Positions 28,413 to 37,917 of a stretch of 53,121 bases of DNA are shown here, one piece after another (position 1 is the stretch's first letter; the number at the start of each line of letters is the position of its first letter). The notes under the pieces are model-generated. The model saw only the letters and a list, made by a program, of their open reading frames with translations, was not told the DNA's origin and did not search any database. This DNA is from Pseudacidovorax intermedius (GTDB taxonomy: Bacteria; Pseudomonadota; Gammaproteobacteria; Burkholderiales; Burkholderiaceae_C). The translations under genes were made by a program, and so were the position numbers. The stretch is from positions 1 through 53,121 of the forward strand of contig NZ_LDSL01000011.1 in the NCBI RefSeq assembly GCF_001476815.1, read 5' to 3'.

Positions 28413-28870
28413 CACAGGACGCCGATCAGGCGCACCTCGAAGGTCACCGGCTGGCCCGCCAGCGGATGGTTGAAGTCGAACTGCACCGCGCTGTCCGACA
28501 GCGCGATGACCGCGCCGGCATAGCTGCCGGTGCCGTCGGGCGTGGGGAACTGCACCACGTCGCCGACGGCGTACTGCTCGTCCGGGTCGCCCAGCTGCGC
28601 GAGCAGCGTGCGCGCCACCCATTGCTGCATCTCCGGGTTGCGCTCGCCAAAGGCCTCGCCGGCCGGCAGGTCGAAGGTGGTGTGCGTGCCTTCGGCCAGG
28701 CCCAGCAGGCGCTGCTCGACGGCGGGCGACAGCTCGCCCGCGCCCAGCGACAGCGTGGCGGGCTTGTCGGTGAAGGTGTTGATGATGTCGCCGGCCGGGC
28801 CGGCCAGGCGGTAGTGCAGCGTGAGGAAGGAACCGGGCTGCACCACGGGAACCTGGGTGGGAGAAGACAA
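28412..28870 (-). CDS. fkpB: FKBP-type peptidyl-prolyl isomerase (SlpA-like)
   Basis: 152 residues. The chain has the FKBP core ([35 protein letters not shown]) with the insert-in-flap arrangement of the SlyD/SlpA group and ends FEVRLIGVL. It is short, cytoplasmic and directly upstream of ispH with no gap, the conserved fkpB-ispH order. It should act in folding; no special substrate known. Confidence 0.93.
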   Translation of the reverse strand: MSSPTQVPVVQPGSFLTLHYRLAGPAGDIINTFTDKPATLSLGAGELSPAVEQRLLGLAEGTHTTFDLPAGEAFGERNPEMQQWVARTLLAQLGDPDEQYAVGDVVQFPTPDGTGSYAGAVIALSDSAVQFDFNHPLAGQPVTFEVRLIGVL

Positions 28871-28969
28871 GGAAAGCCCCCGATAAACTGGCCCGCGATT
28901 TTAGAGGAGGGGTGTCGGGCCGCCGCGGCGTAGGGCCGCAGGCCGCACCACCGCCCAGGGAGGACACGC

Positions 28970-29647
28970 ATGGCATTCCACGACCTGCCGGCCGATTCGC
29001 GGCCGCGGGAGAAGCTGCTCGCGCGCGGTGCCGCCGCGCTGAGCGACACCGAACTGCTCGCCCTGCTGCTGCGCACCGGCATCGCCGGCCGCCACGTGCT
29101 GCAGCTGGCGCAGGACGTGCTCGACGCCGTCGGCGGCATCGCCGGGCTGCTGGCCGCCGACGCCGAAGCCCTGCGCCGCGTGCGCGGCCTGGGCGGCACC
29201 GCCAAGCGGGCCGAACTGCTGGCGGTGATGGAGCTGGCCCGGCGCGCCATGGGCCAGCGGCTGGCCGAGCGGCCCGCCTTCGAGGCGCCCGAGGCCGTCG
29301 CCCAGTACCTGCAGCTGCACCTGGCCCACAAGGCGCACGAGGTCTTCGCCGTAATGTTCCTCGACACGCGGCTGCACCTGCTGGCCATGGAAGAGCTGTT
29401 CCGCGGCACGCTGTCGCAGACCAGCGTCTACCCGCGCGAGGTGGTGCAGCGCGCCCTGCACCATGGGGCGGCGGCGGTGATCCTGGCGCACAACCATCCC
29501 AGTGGCGACGTGCAGCCCTCGCGGGCGGACCTGCTGCTGACCGAATCGCTCAAGGCCGCGCTCGCGCTGCTCGACATGCGGGTGGTGGACCATGTGATCG
29601 TGGGGCCGGGGCGCTTCCATTCGATGGCGGCCCACGGCGAGCTGTAG
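28970..29647 (+). CDS. radC: RadC-family JAB/MPN domain protein
   Basis: 225 residues. The N-terminal helix-hairpin-helix-like region (IPRPAD is absent, but [20 protein letters not shown] is typical) precedes the RadC JAMM metalloprotease-like domain with [14 protein letters not shown], which holds the His-x-His-x7-Ser-x2-Asp metal motif, and the partner Glu in [10 protein letters not shown]. Despite the name, a direct DNA repair role is doubtful. It is divergent from fkpB across about 100 bases; the start ATG is 28970. Confidence 0.94.
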   Translation: MAFHDLPADSRPREKLLARGAAALSDTELLALLLRTGIAGRHVLQLAQDVLDAVGGIAGLLAADAEALRRVRGLGGTAKRAELLAVMELARRAMGQRLAERPAFEAPEAVAQYLQLHLAHKAHEVFAVMFLDTRLHLLAMEELFRGTLSQTSVYPREVVQRALHHGAAAVILAHNHPSGDVQPSRADLLLTESLKAALALLDMRVVDHVIVGPGRFHSMAAHGEL

Positions 29648-29864
29648 ACCACGGGCAGCCTGGAAGACGCGGACCTGGCGGCGGGCCATCAGGCGCCGGC
29701 GAGCGCGGCCGACTTCTGAGCGCAGGCTGACGGCCAGGCGGCCGTGGCCTCCCGGCTGCGGGTTTGCCCTGCCCCCGAGGTCCTGATTCGGCAAAGGACG
29801 TGGCCGTTCCAGGCAAGGCGTCGGCGCGGGCCGTTCCTAGACTGCCCCGGCACCCAGACGCCCC

Positions 29865-30653
29865 ATGAGCCGCAGCCCTTTCCACTTCGACGACCAGCCG
29901 GTCGCACCCTCCACCGAGGTGCCCGGAGACAGCTTCGCGCCCGGCCTGCTGGCCGGCCGCACGGCGGTGGTGACCGGGGCCGGCACCGGCATCGGCGGCG
30001 CGACCGCGCTGCTGCTGGCCCGGCTGGGCGCCCGGGTCACGGCCTTCGGCGACCGCCGCGGCGGCGGCGCGGTGCCCGGCCACGCAGGCATCGAGACCCA
30101 TGAACTCGACCCGAGCGACGACGACACCGTCGCCGCCCGGCTCGACGCCCTGCCCGGGCTGGACATGCTGGTCAACGCCGCCGGCATGAGCCTGGAGCGC
30201 GATGAATACGAGCGCGCCGCCTTCGCGCAGGTGATGGCGCACAACCTGGACGGCGCCATGCATGCCTGCACCCGCGCGCTGCCCGCGCTGGCGCAACGCC
30301 GTGGCGCCATCGTCAACGTAGCCTCCGTGCTGGGCCTGGCCGGAAGCGCCGACCGGCCCGCCTTCGCCGCCAGCCAGGGCGCGCTGATCCAGCTCACCCG
30401 CTCGCTGGCGCAGAACTACGCCCGCGTCGGCGTGCGGGTCAACGCCGTCGCGCCGGGCTGGATCCGCACGCCGCAGGCCGACGCCGTCCGCGGCGAAGGC
30501 GCCGCACGCCAGGCCATCGCCCGGCGCACCCCGCTGGGCCGTTGGGGCGAGGCCGACGAGGTCGCCGCCGTCGCCGTCTTCCTGTGCACGCCCGCCGCCC
30601 GCTACATGACCGGCGCCATCGTCCCCGTGGACGGTGGCTACCTGGCCGGCTGA
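29865..30653 (+). CDS. Degenerate SDR-fold protein (catalytic Tyr and Lys lost)
   Basis: 262 residues. The NAD(P) motif is TGAGTGIGG (residues ~37-45) and NAAG is intact, Ser154 in NVASVL is present, but the YxxxK motif is FAASQ: Phe167 replaces Tyr (30363-30365, TTC) and Gln171 replaces Lys (30375-30377, CAG). Classical SDR chemistry needs both, so the protein is probably not a normal dehydrogenase. It could act as a binding or regulatory subunit, or catalyse something that does not use the Tyr/Lys pair. The rest of the fold, including the closing MTGAIVPVDGGY, is well preserved. It begins the ABC-transporter island and has a 34-residue non-conserved N-terminal extension. Confidence 0.85.
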   Translation: MSRSPFHFDDQPVAPSTEVPGDSFAPGLLAGRTAVVTGAGTGIGGATALLLARLGARVTAFGDRRGGGAVPGHAGIETHELDPSDDDTVAARLDALPGLDMLVNAAGMSLERDEYERAAFAQVMAHNLDGAMHACTRALPALAQRRGAIVNVASVLGLAGSADRPAFAASQGALIQLTRSLAQNYARVGVRVNAVAPGWIRTPQADAVRGEGAARQAIARRTPLGRWGEADEVAAVAVFLCTPAARYMTGAIVPVDGGYLAG

Positions 30654-30712
30654 GCCCATCGTTCCCTTCCTGTCGCACGTCACGTACCCCAAAACCACCG
30701 GAGACACGCCCC

Positions 30713-31990
30713 ATGCACACCACGCCCGCTTCCCTTCGCCGCCGACGCCTCGTCCAGGGCCTCGCCGCCAGCCCCGTGCTGGGCCTGCCCGCGCTCGCCC
30801 GCGCGCAAGGCAAGCCGATCCGCATCGGCTACATCAGCCCGCTCACCGGCCCGCTGGCGCCCTTCGGCGAGACCGACAAGTACACCGTGGCGCGCATCCA
30901 GACGCTGCTCAAGGACGGGCTCACCATCAACGGCACGCGCCATCCGGTGGAGATCCTGGTGCGCGACAGCCAGTCCAACCCCAACAAGGCGGCCGAGCTG
31001 GCGGGCAACCTGATCCTCAACGAGAAGGTAGCGCTCATGCTGCCCGCCTCCACCACCGACGCCATCAACCCGGTGGCCGACCAGTGCGAGCTCAACGGCG
31101 TGCCCTGCCTGTCGAGCCAGGCGCCGTGGCAGAGCTTCGTTTTCCCGCGCGGCGGCTCGGCCGACAAGCCCTTCAAGTGGACCTACCACTTCTTCTGGGG
31201 CCTGGAGGACGTGCTGGCCACCTTCACCAGCATGTGGGCCCAGGTGCCCACCAACCGCAAGGTGGGCATGCTGTTCCCGCGCAATGCCGACGGCGAGGCC
31301 TGGGGCAACAAGGAATGGGGCCTGCCTCCGGCGGTGACCAAGGCCGGCTTCCAGACCGTCATTCCCAGTTCCTTCCAGCCGCTGACCAACGACTTCAGCG
31401 CGCAGATCGCCGAGTTCAAGAAGAACGGTGTGGAGATCGTCGGCGGCATCACCTACCCGGTGGACCTCAAGACCTTCATCACGCAGGCGCGCCAGCAGCA
31501 GTTCAAGCCCAAGGTGGTCACGGTGGCCGCGGCGCTGCTGTTCCCCTCGGGCGTCGAATCGATGGGCGACCTGGGCAACGGCATGAGCACCGAGGTGTGG
31601 TGGACGCCGGCCTTCCCCTTCAAGTCCTCGCTGACCGGCGAGACCGGCCAGAAGCTGGCCGCCGATTGGGAAGCCGAGATGAAGAAGCAGTGGACCCAGC
31701 CGCTGGGCTACGCCCATGCGCTGTGGGAAGTGGCGCTGGACGCCCTCAAGCGCGCCAAGGACCCGACCAGCCGCGAGGCCATCCGCCAGGCCATCATCGA
31801 GACCGACCTGACCACCATGGCCGGCCCGATCAGGTTCAAGGGCGGGCCCACGCCCAACATCTGCAAGACGCCCATCGTGGGCGGCCAGTGGGTGCGCGGC
31901 CAGAAGTACCGCTACGACCTGAAGATCGTGGACAACGTCAGCGGCAAGCTGGTGCCCGTCGAGGGCAAGCTGCAGCCCATCCAGGCCTGA
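30713..31990 (+). CDS. ABC importer periplasmic substrate-binding protein (branched-chain amino acid type)
   Basis: 425 residues. A signal with RRRRLVQGLAASPVLGLPALARAQ (Arg-rich n-region, cleavage after ARA) precedes a Peripla_BP_6 (LivJ-type) domain starting KPIRIGYISPLTGPLAPFGE. ATG 30713; the frame continues upstream but the ATG gives the normal family start. Members of this group bind amino acids, aromatic acids or amides, so the substrate is open. The genes for two ATPases and two permeases follow in the same direction with almost no gaps. Confidence 0.9.
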   Translation: MHTTPASLRRRRLVQGLAASPVLGLPALARAQGKPIRIGYISPLTGPLAPFGETDKYTVARIQTLLKDGLTINGTRHPVEILVRDSQSNPNKAAELAGNLILNEKVALMLPASTTDAINPVADQCELNGVPCLSSQAPWQSFVFPRGGSADKPFKWTYHFFWGLEDVLATFTSMWAQVPTNRKVGMLFPRNADGEAWGNKEWGLPPAVTKAGFQTVIPSSFQPLTNDFSAQIAEFKKNGVEIVGGITYPVDLKTFITQARQQQFKPKVVTVAAALLFPSGVESMGDLGNGMSTEVWWTPAFPFKSSLTGETGQKLAADWEAEMKKQWTQPLGYAHALWEVALDALKRAKDPTSREAIRQAIIETDLTTMAGPIRFKGGPTPNICKTPIVGGQWVRGQKYRYDLKIVDNVSGKLVPVEGKLQPIQA

Positions 31991-31994
31991 CGCG

Positions 31995-32729
31995 ATGGCC
32001 GAGGCGGTGCTCTTCCAGGCCCGGGGCCTGGCCAAGTCCTTCGGCGCGGTGCGCGTCGTGCAGGGGCTGGACTTCGACGTGCGCGCCGGCGAGGTGCTGG
32101 GCGTGCTCGGCCCCAACGGCGCGGGCAAGACCACGCTGTTCAACCTCGTCAGCGGCGACGTCGCGCCCGATGCCGGGCAGATGACGTTCGACGGCCGGCC
32201 GCTGGGCCAGGAGCCGCCCTTCCAGCGCTGCCGCCTGGGCATCGGCCGCACCTACCAGGTGCCGCGGCCCTACGGCGGCATGACGGTGTTCGAGAACCTG
32301 CTGGTGGCTGCGCTGTTCGGCGGCCGCCAGCCCGAGGCCGCGGCGCAGGCGCGCTGCGCCCGCATCCTGGACGAATGCGGCCTGGCCGCCCGCGCCAACC
32401 AACTGGCCGGCGGCCTGCCGCTGCTGGACCGCAAACGGCTGGAGCTGGCCCGCGCCCTGGCCAGCGGCCCGCGCCTGCTGCTGCTGGACGAGATCGCCGG
32501 TGGCCTGACGGACGAGGAGTCGAAGCAGCTGGTGGCCCTGGTGCGGCAGATCCGCGACGGCGGCGTCACCGTGGTCTGGATCGAGCACGTGCTGCATGCG
32601 CTGATGGCCGTGGCCGACCGGCTGATGGTGCTGAACTTCGGCCAGAAGATCGCCGAGGGCGCACCGGCCGAGGTGATGGCCAGCGCCGAGGTGCAGCGCG
32701 TCTACATGGGGCTGGAGGTGCAGGCATGA
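31995..32729 (+). CDS. ABC importer ATPase 1 (LivG type)
   Basis: 244 residues. Walker A is GPNGAGKTT, Walker B LLLLDEIAGGL; the signature helix reads LAGGLPLLDRKRLELARAL, a form common in this subfamily rather than LSGGQ. The Q loop (GIGRTYQVPRP) and the H loop (WIEHVL) are present. ATG 31995 lies 4 bases after the substrate-binding gene, and the end overlaps the second ATPase by 4 bases. Confidence 0.93.
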   Translation: MAEAVLFQARGLAKSFGAVRVVQGLDFDVRAGEVLGVLGPNGAGKTTLFNLVSGDVAPDAGQMTFDGRPLGQEPPFQRCRLGIGRTYQVPRPYGGMTVFENLLVAALFGGRQPEAAAQARCARILDECGLAARANQLAGGLPLLDRKRLELARALASGPRLLLLDEIAGGLTDEESKQLVALVRQIRDGGVTVVWIEHVLHALMAVADRLMVLNFGQKIAEGAPAEVMASAEVQRVYMGLEVQA

Positions 32730-33469
32730 GCGCACCCCTGCTGTCGACCCATGGCCTGCAGGCGCGCTACGGCGACTTCCAGGCCCTCTTCGGCATCGAC
32801 TTCCACGTCGCCGCCGGCGAGGTGGTGGCCCTGATCGGTGCCAATGGCGCGGGCAAGTCCACCCTGCTGCGCAGCCTGACCGGCCTGCTGCCCGTGGCCC
32901 GGCCCATGGTGCAGCTGGGCGGCGAGGCCATCGGCGGCCTGCCGGCGCACGAGATCGTGCGCCGCGGCCTGGCCATGGTGCCGGAAGGCCGGCGCCTGTT
33001 CACCGGCATGTCGGTGGAGGACAACCTGCGCGTCGCCATCGACCAGGCCAAGACTCTCGCCCTGCGTGCCGCGGCCGATGCCTGGACGCTGGAACGGCTC
33101 TACGCCCTGTTCCCCATCCTGCGCGACAAGCGCCGCACGCCGGTCGAGTCGCTGTCGGGCGGGCAGCAGCAGATGGTGGCCATCGGCCGCGCCCTGCTGC
33201 TGCAGCCGCGCGTGCTGCTGTGCGACGAGTTGTCGCTGGGCCTGGCGCCGAAGGTGGTGCGCGAGATCCATGCCGCGCTGCCGCAGATCACCGCTGCCGG
33301 CACCGCCATCGTGCTGGTCGAGCAGGACGTGGGCCTGGCCCAGCACAGCTCGCAGCGCCTGTACTGCATGCTCGAAGGCCGCATCACGCTGCAGGGCGCG
33401 TCGGCCGCCGTCACGCGCGAGGCCATCGCGCAGGCCTATTTCGGAGGAAGCCACCATGCCATGGCTTGA
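32726..33469 (+). CDS. ABC importer ATPase 2 (LivF type)
   Basis: 247 residues. Walker A GANGAGKST, signature LSGGQQQMVAIGRALL, Walker B LLCDELSLGLAP, H loop VLVEQDVG. Slightly shorter linker region than the first ATPase, typical of LivF. ATG 32726 overlaps the first ATPase gene by 4 bases. With ATPase 1 it forms the heterodimer that powers the importer. Confidence 0.93.
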   Translation: MSAPLLSTHGLQARYGDFQALFGIDFHVAAGEVVALIGANGAGKSTLLRSLTGLLPVARPMVQLGGEAIGGLPAHEIVRRGLAMVPEGRRLFTGMSVEDNLRVAIDQAKTLALRAAADAWTLERLYALFPILRDKRRTPVESLSGGQQQMVAIGRALLLQPRVLLCDELSLGLAPKVVREIHAALPQITAAGTAIVLVEQDVGLAQHSSQRLYCMLEGRITLQGASAAVTREAIAQAYFGGSHHAMA

Positions 33470-34316
33470 CGCACTGGTGCAGGGCCTGCTGCTGGGCGGC
33501 ATGTACGCCCAGTACGCCCTGGGCATGGCGCTGATGTTCGGCGTCATGCGCATCGTCAACACCGCCCACGGCGACCTGGTGGTGCTGCTGGCGCTGCTGG
33601 GCATCAGCGCCGCGGGCGCGCTTGCCCTGGGTCCGTCGATGGTGCTGGCGCTGCTGGTCCCCATCGCGCTGGCGCTGGGCTGGCTGCTGCAGCGGCTGGT
33701 GCTCAACAAGGTGCTGGGCAACGACCCGCTGCCCTCGCTGATCGCCACCTACGGCCTGTCGATCGCGCTGCAGAACCTGATGCTGGCCGTGTGGTCCGCC
33801 GACAACCGCAGCCTGTCCGGCGGCGGGCTGGAGGCCGAGAGCCTGGCCATCGGCCCGCTGTACGTGGGCCTGCTGCCGGTGCTGATCTTCCTGGCGGCGC
33901 TGGCCATGAGCGCGGGCCTGGACCTGACGCTGCGCCGCACCGCCTTCGGCCGCGCGCTGCGCGCCGCCTCGGCCGACCCCGAAGCGGCCTCGATCACCGG
34001 CGTCAACCCGCGCCGCGTCTATGCGCTGGCGACCGCCCTGGCGGTAGGCATGCTGGGCGTGGCGGCGGTGTGCCAGTCGCTGCGCGCCACGGTGTCGCCC
34101 ACCGACGGGCCGGCCCAGCTGATTTATGCCTTCGAGGCCGTGATCATCGGCGGCATGGGCTCCATCTGGGGCGCCTTCGCCGGCGCCATGGTGCTGGGCG
34201 TGGCCCAGGCCATCGGCTTCCGCATCGATGCCGGCTGGGGCGTGCTGGCCGGGCACCTGGTGTTCCTGGCCATGCTGGCTCTCCGTCCCCAGGGGCTGAC
34301 CGCGCGGCGGGCCTGA
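33456..34316 (+). CDS. ABC importer permease 1 (LivH type)
   Basis: 286 residues with about eight membrane segments. It begins WLDALVQGLLLGGMYAQYALG and has the EAA-like cytoplasmic loop GRALRAASADPEAASITGVN that docks the ATPases; the GGMGSIWGAFAGAMVLG motif near the end is characteristic of the LivH group. ATG 33456 overlaps the second ATPase by 14 bases; ATG 33461 is out of frame. Confidence 0.92.
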   Translation: MPWLDALVQGLLLGGMYAQYALGMALMFGVMRIVNTAHGDLVVLLALLGISAAGALALGPSMVLALLVPIALALGWLLQRLVLNKVLGNDPLPSLIATYGLSIALQNLMLAVWSADNRSLSGGGLEAESLAIGPLYVGLLPVLIFLAALAMSAGLDLTLRRTAFGRALRAASADPEAASITGVNPRRVYALATALAVGMLGVAAVCQSLRATVSPTDGPAQLIYAFEAVIIGGMGSIWGAFAGAMVLGVAQAIGFRIDAGWGVLAGHLVFLAMLALRPQGLTARRA

Positions 34317-34367
34317 GGTTCGCACGCCGCATCTGCTGTCGCATCCGCCGCACCTCCCCGCCCCGCC

Positions 34368-35441
34368 ATGACCTCTTCCGATGCCGCCGCCATGAGCGCC
34401 ACCCTGCCGACCTCCTCCACCGCCGCCGCGGCCCTGCCGCCCGCCGCGCCGCCTGCCGTCACCGTGCAGCGCCACAGCCGCTCCAGCCGCGTCGCCACGC
34501 CGCTGGCGCTGGCGGCCGTGGTGGCCATCTACGCCATGCCCTGGTGGGCCGACGGCGGGCTGATCCGCTCGGTGGTCGAGCTGGCCTGCTACATCGCCCT
34601 GGCCCAGATGTGGAACCTGCTGGCGGGCTATGCCGGCCTGGTGTCCGTGGGCCAGCAGGCCTTCGTCGGCGTGGCCGGCTACGCCATGTTCGTGCTGGCC
34701 AACAAGTTCGGCGTCGACCCCTTCCTGGCCGCCGGCCTGTGCGTGGTCGCGCCGATGCTGCTGGCCGTGCCGGCCTACGGCCTGCTGCACCGGCTGGACG
34801 GGCCCTACTTCGCCATCGGCACCTGGGTGGTGGCGGAGGCCTGTCGCCTCTTCGTCTCCACGCAGGACTACGTGGGCTCCGGCTCGGGCATGACGCTGCG
34901 CGCCATGGCCGCCTACAGCCCCGAAGCGCGCGAGCTGGGCGCCGCCTGGCTGGCCGCCACGCTGCTGCTGCTGACCGTTGGCGGCAGCGTGCTGCTGATG
35001 CGCTCGCGCTTCGGCCTGGCGCTCACGGCCATGCGCGACAACCCGGTCGCGGCGGCCAGCCAGGGCGTGAACGTGGGGCGCCTGCGCTTCCTGGTCTACG
35101 TGGCGGCGGCGGCCGGCACCGGCCTGGCGGGCGCGGTGTACTACCTGAGCGCCCTGCGCATCTCGCCCGCCGCCGGCTTCGATCCCAACTGGTCGTCGAT
35201 CTGCATCTTCATCGTCATGGTGGGCGGCATCGGCACCATCGAAGGACCGCTGGTCGGCGCGCTGCTGTACTTCGCGGCCGACCGGCTGTTCGGCCAGTAC
35301 GGCACGCCCTACATGGTGGTGCTGGGCCTGCTGACCCTGCTGGTGGCCCTGTATGCCCGCCAGGGGCTGTGGGGCCTGTGGAGCCGGCGCGTGGACGCGC
35401 CCTGGTTCGCCCTGCGCCGCCGGCTGGCGGGGCCGGGCTGA
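34368..35441 (+). CDS. ABC importer permease 2 (LivM type)
   Basis: 357 residues with about nine membrane segments and a ~45-residue non-conserved N terminus rich in Ser, Thr and Ala. The NLLAGYAGLVSVGQQAFVG block and the EAA-like loop GLALTAMRDNPVAAASQGVN mark it as LivM-like. It starts 51 bases after permease 1 and completes the importer. The following gene, a cupin, begins after 60 bases. Confidence 0.92.
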   Translation: MTSSDAAAMSATLPTSSTAAAALPPAAPPAVTVQRHSRSSRVATPLALAAVVAIYAMPWWADGGLIRSVVELACYIALAQMWNLLAGYAGLVSVGQQAFVGVAGYAMFVLANKFGVDPFLAAGLCVVAPMLLAVPAYGLLHRLDGPYFAIGTWVVAEACRLFVSTQDYVGSGSGMTLRAMAAYSPEARELGAAWLAATLLLLTVGGSVLLMRSRFGLALTAMRDNPVAAASQGVNVGRLRFLVYVAAAAGTGLAGAVYYLSALRISPAAGFDPNWSSICIFIVMVGGIGTIEGPLVGALLYFAADRLFGQYGTPYMVVLGLLTLLVALYARQGLWGLWSRRVDAPWFALRRRLAGPG

Positions 35442-35501
35442 GCCGGCACCACCCCTACTTCCCTTTCCTTCTTCCCGCATCCACGACACGGAGACACATC
35501 C

Positions 35502-36029
35502 ATGAGCACCGTCATCACGCCCCGCCCCGGCCTCATCGCCCTGCCGCCCGAGCCGCACCAGGCCATCGTCGACGAATTCGGCCTGGAGGGCGGCTTCGTC
35601 GGCCCCGGCGAGCAGGACTCGCCCTGGGTGCCCTTCGGCGACAGCGCCGCCATCCGCCACCTGTCCTTCGACGTGCGCAGCGGCGCCGTGGCCAACATCC
35701 TGTGGGTCAAGGGCGGCGGGCGCATCGGCACGCACCGCCATCGCGGCGCCGTCTCGGCCATCACGCTGGAAGGCAGCTGGGGCTACTACGAGTACGACTG
35801 GGTGGCCACGCCCGGCAGCTTCGTCTACGAGACCCCCGGCACCGCCCACACGCTGTACTCCGACGATCCCAAGGGCATGAAAGCCATGTTCTGGATCAAC
35901 GGCGCCATCGAGTTCTTCGACGATGCCGGCCAGCTGACCGACACCTTCGACGTGTTCTGGTTCATCAACCACTACGTGTCGCACTGCCGCGCCAACGGCC
36001 TGCCGATCAACCAGAGCCTCTTCGTCTGA
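35502..36029 (+). CDS. Cupin enzyme resembling 2,4'-dihydroxyacetophenone dioxygenase
   Basis: 175 residues, single cupin domain. The likely metal ligands are His78 and His80 (THRHRG), His116 (AHTL) and a Glu (Glu90 in TLEGSW or Glu97 in YYEYDW). Length and sequence pattern (SPWVPFGDSAAIRHL, FWFINHYV) fit 2,4'-dihydroxyacetophenone dioxygenase, which splits the bond between the two carbonyl-side carbons of phenacyl-type substrates; related cupins act on other diketones or aromatic compounds, so the substrate is a guess. It sits between the ABC importer and an SDR/ADH pair, 4 bases before the SDR gene. Confidence 0.72.
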   Translation: MSTVITPRPGLIALPPEPHQAIVDEFGLEGGFVGPGEQDSPWVPFGDSAAIRHLSFDVRSGAVANILWVKGGGRIGTHRHRGAVSAITLEGSWGYYEYDWVATPGSFVYETPGTAHTLYSDDPKGMKAMFWINGAIEFFDDAGQLTDTFDVFWFINHYVSHCRANGLPINQSLFV

Positions 36030-36033
36030 CGCC

Positions 36034-36858
36034 ATGGCCCGCAGCCTGCAAGAGATGTTCGACGTGCGCGGGCGTGCCTGCGTCGTCACGGGCGCCGCCA
36101 GTGGCATCGGCCTGGCCTATGCCGAGGCCATGGCCGAGCAGGGCGCGCGCGTCAGCCTGTTCGACCTGAACCGCGAGCGGCTCGACGCCGCCGTGGCGCG
36201 CCTGCATGCCGACGGCGCCGACGTGCGCGCCGAGGTGGTGGACGTGACCGACCGACCGGCGATGTACGCCGCCTTCGAGCGCAGCGCTGAAGCCCACGGC
36301 GGGCTGGACGTGCTGTTCGCCAACGCCGGCATCGACGCCGGCCCCGGCTTCCTCACGCCCGAGCACGAGCGCAACCCCGAAGGCGCCCTCGAAGGCCTGG
36401 ACGAGCGCCACTGGGACGCCGTCATTTCCACCAACCTGGGCTCGGTATTCACCAGCCTGCGCGCCGCCGCCCGGCTGATGAAGCCGCGCGGCAAGGGCAG
36501 CATCGTCGTGACCACCTCCAACGTGGCCATCATCAACGAGGCCATCGTCGGCACGCCCTACATGCCGGCCAAGGCCGGCGCGGCTTCGCTGGTGCGGCAG
36601 GCGGCGATGGAGCTGGCGCGCTACGGCATCCGTGTGAACGCCATCGCGCCCGGGCCCTTCGCCACCAACATCGCGGGCGGCCGGCTGCGCAACCCCGCCG
36701 ACCGCGCCGCCTTCGAAGTGCGCGTGCCCATGCACCGCGTGGCCGACACCGAGGAGATCAAGCCGCTGGCGCTGTACCTGGCGTCGGACGCCTCGTCCTT
36801 CGTCACCGGCGCGCAGATCGTCATCGACGGCGGCCAGATGCTCGGACGCACGGACTGA
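36034..36858 (+). CDS. SDR-family oxidoreductase with intact catalytic set
   Basis: 274 residues. Cofactor motif TGAASGIGL (~19-27), NAGI, catalytic Ser162, Tyr176 and Lys180 (YMPAK), and the ending TGAQIVIDGGQM. Unlike the SDR at 29865 it should be active. A 23-residue insert around EHERNPEGALEGLDE is characteristic of a subgroup acting on larger carbonyls. It lies 4 bases after the cupin gene and 2 bases before the alcohol dehydrogenase gene. Confidence 0.9.
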   Translation: MARSLQEMFDVRGRACVVTGAASGIGLAYAEAMAEQGARVSLFDLNRERLDAAVARLHADGADVRAEVVDVTDRPAMYAAFERSAEAHGGLDVLFANAGIDAGPGFLTPEHERNPEGALEGLDERHWDAVISTNLGSVFTSLRAAARLMKPRGKGSIVVTTSNVAIINEAIVGTPYMPAKAGAASLVRQAAMELARYGIRVNAIAPGPFATNIAGGRLRNPADRAAFEVRVPMHRVADTEEIKPLALYLASDASSFVTGAQIVIDGGQMLGRTD

Positions 36859-36860
36859 CC

Positions 36861-37880
36861 ATGAAGGCCGCGATCTTCGAGGCGCTGAACCGCCCGCTGC
36901 GCGTCACCGAGGTGGACGACCCGGTGCCCGAGCGCAACCAGCTGCTGCTCAAGGTCTGCCGCTGCGGCATCTGCGGCAGCGACCTGCACATCACGCAGGA
37001 CCCGGTGTTCGGAGCCCGCGCTGGCGACGTGCTGGGCCACGAGATCTCGGGCGAGGTGCTGGAGGTCGGCCCCGAGGTGCAGGGCCTGCGCCCCGGCGAC
37101 CTGGTGAGCGTCGCGCCGCTGGCCGGCTGCGGCCAGTGCGACGCCTGCCGGCGCGGCGAGCCGGCCTGGTGCAGCCAGTTCCGCCTGACCATGGGCGGCT
37201 ATGCGCAGTACGCCGCGCTGCTGCCGCAGCAGTGCCGCAAGCTGCCGGCGGACGTCTCGCTGGCCGACGCCGCGCTGGCCGAGCCCCTGGCGGTCGCGCT
37301 GCATGGCGTGCAGCGCGCCGGCCTGCAGCCGGGGCAGCGCGTGGCGGTGGTGGGCGCCGGCGCCATCGGCCTGGCCGTGGCCTACTGGGCCCGCCGGCTG
37401 GGCGCCACCGGCGTCGCCGTGCTCGACCTGCTGGACCACCAGCGCGAGCGCGCGCTGGACCTGGGCGCCACCGCCTTCCTGGCCACGGCCGGCATGGACG
37501 CCGCCGAGCAATCCGCGCGCCTCGATGAAGCGCTGGGCGGGCCGCCGGACACCGTCTTCGAATGCGTGGGCCGACCCGGGCTGATCGACCACTGCATCGG
37601 CCTGGTGCGCCCACGCGGCACCGTGGCCGTGCTGGGCCTGTGCACGGCGCCAGACCATTTCGATGCCTTCCGCGCCATCTCGAAGGAGGTGCAGATCGCG
37701 ATGTCGGTCTTCTTCGGCATGCCCGAGTTCGAGCGCACGCTCGATGCGCTGAACGCCGGCCAGGCTGCGCCGCTGGCCCTGGTGTCCGGCACCGTCGGCC
37801 TGGATGCGATGCCCGAGGCCTTCGAGGCCCTGCGCGTGCGCAGCGGGCAGTGCAAGGTGCTGGTCGATCCCTTCGGCTGA
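36861..37880 (+). CDS. Zinc-dependent alcohol dehydrogenase
   Basis: 339 residues, MDR family. Catalytic zinc: Cys38 (CGSD), His60 and Glu61 (GHE); structural zinc: Cys90, Cys93, Cys96 and Cys104 in CGQCDACRRGEPAWC. Rossmann motif VVGAGAIGLAVA. Closest in style to sorbitol/threonine-type dehydrogenases. As the last gene of the ABC-cupin-SDR run it probably processes the alcohol or keto product of that pathway. It ends 38 bases before the convergent AraC gene. Confidence 0.9.
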   Translation: MKAAIFEALNRPLRVTEVDDPVPERNQLLLKVCRCGICGSDLHITQDPVFGARAGDVLGHEISGEVLEVGPEVQGLRPGDLVSVAPLAGCGQCDACRRGEPAWCSQFRLTMGGYAQYAALLPQQCRKLPADVSLADAALAEPLAVALHGVQRAGLQPGQRVAVVGAGAIGLAVAYWARRLGATGVAVLDLLDHQRERALDLGATAFLATAGMDAAEQSARLDEALGGPPDTVFECVGRPGLIDHCIGLVRPRGTVAVLGLCTAPDHFDAFRAISKEVQIAMSVFFGMPEFERTLDALNAGQAAPLALVSGTVGLDAMPEAFEALRVRSGQCKVLVDPFG

Positions 37881-37917
37881 GGCTCGCCGGCCCAGTCGCA
37901 GGAGGTCGGCGGAACGT

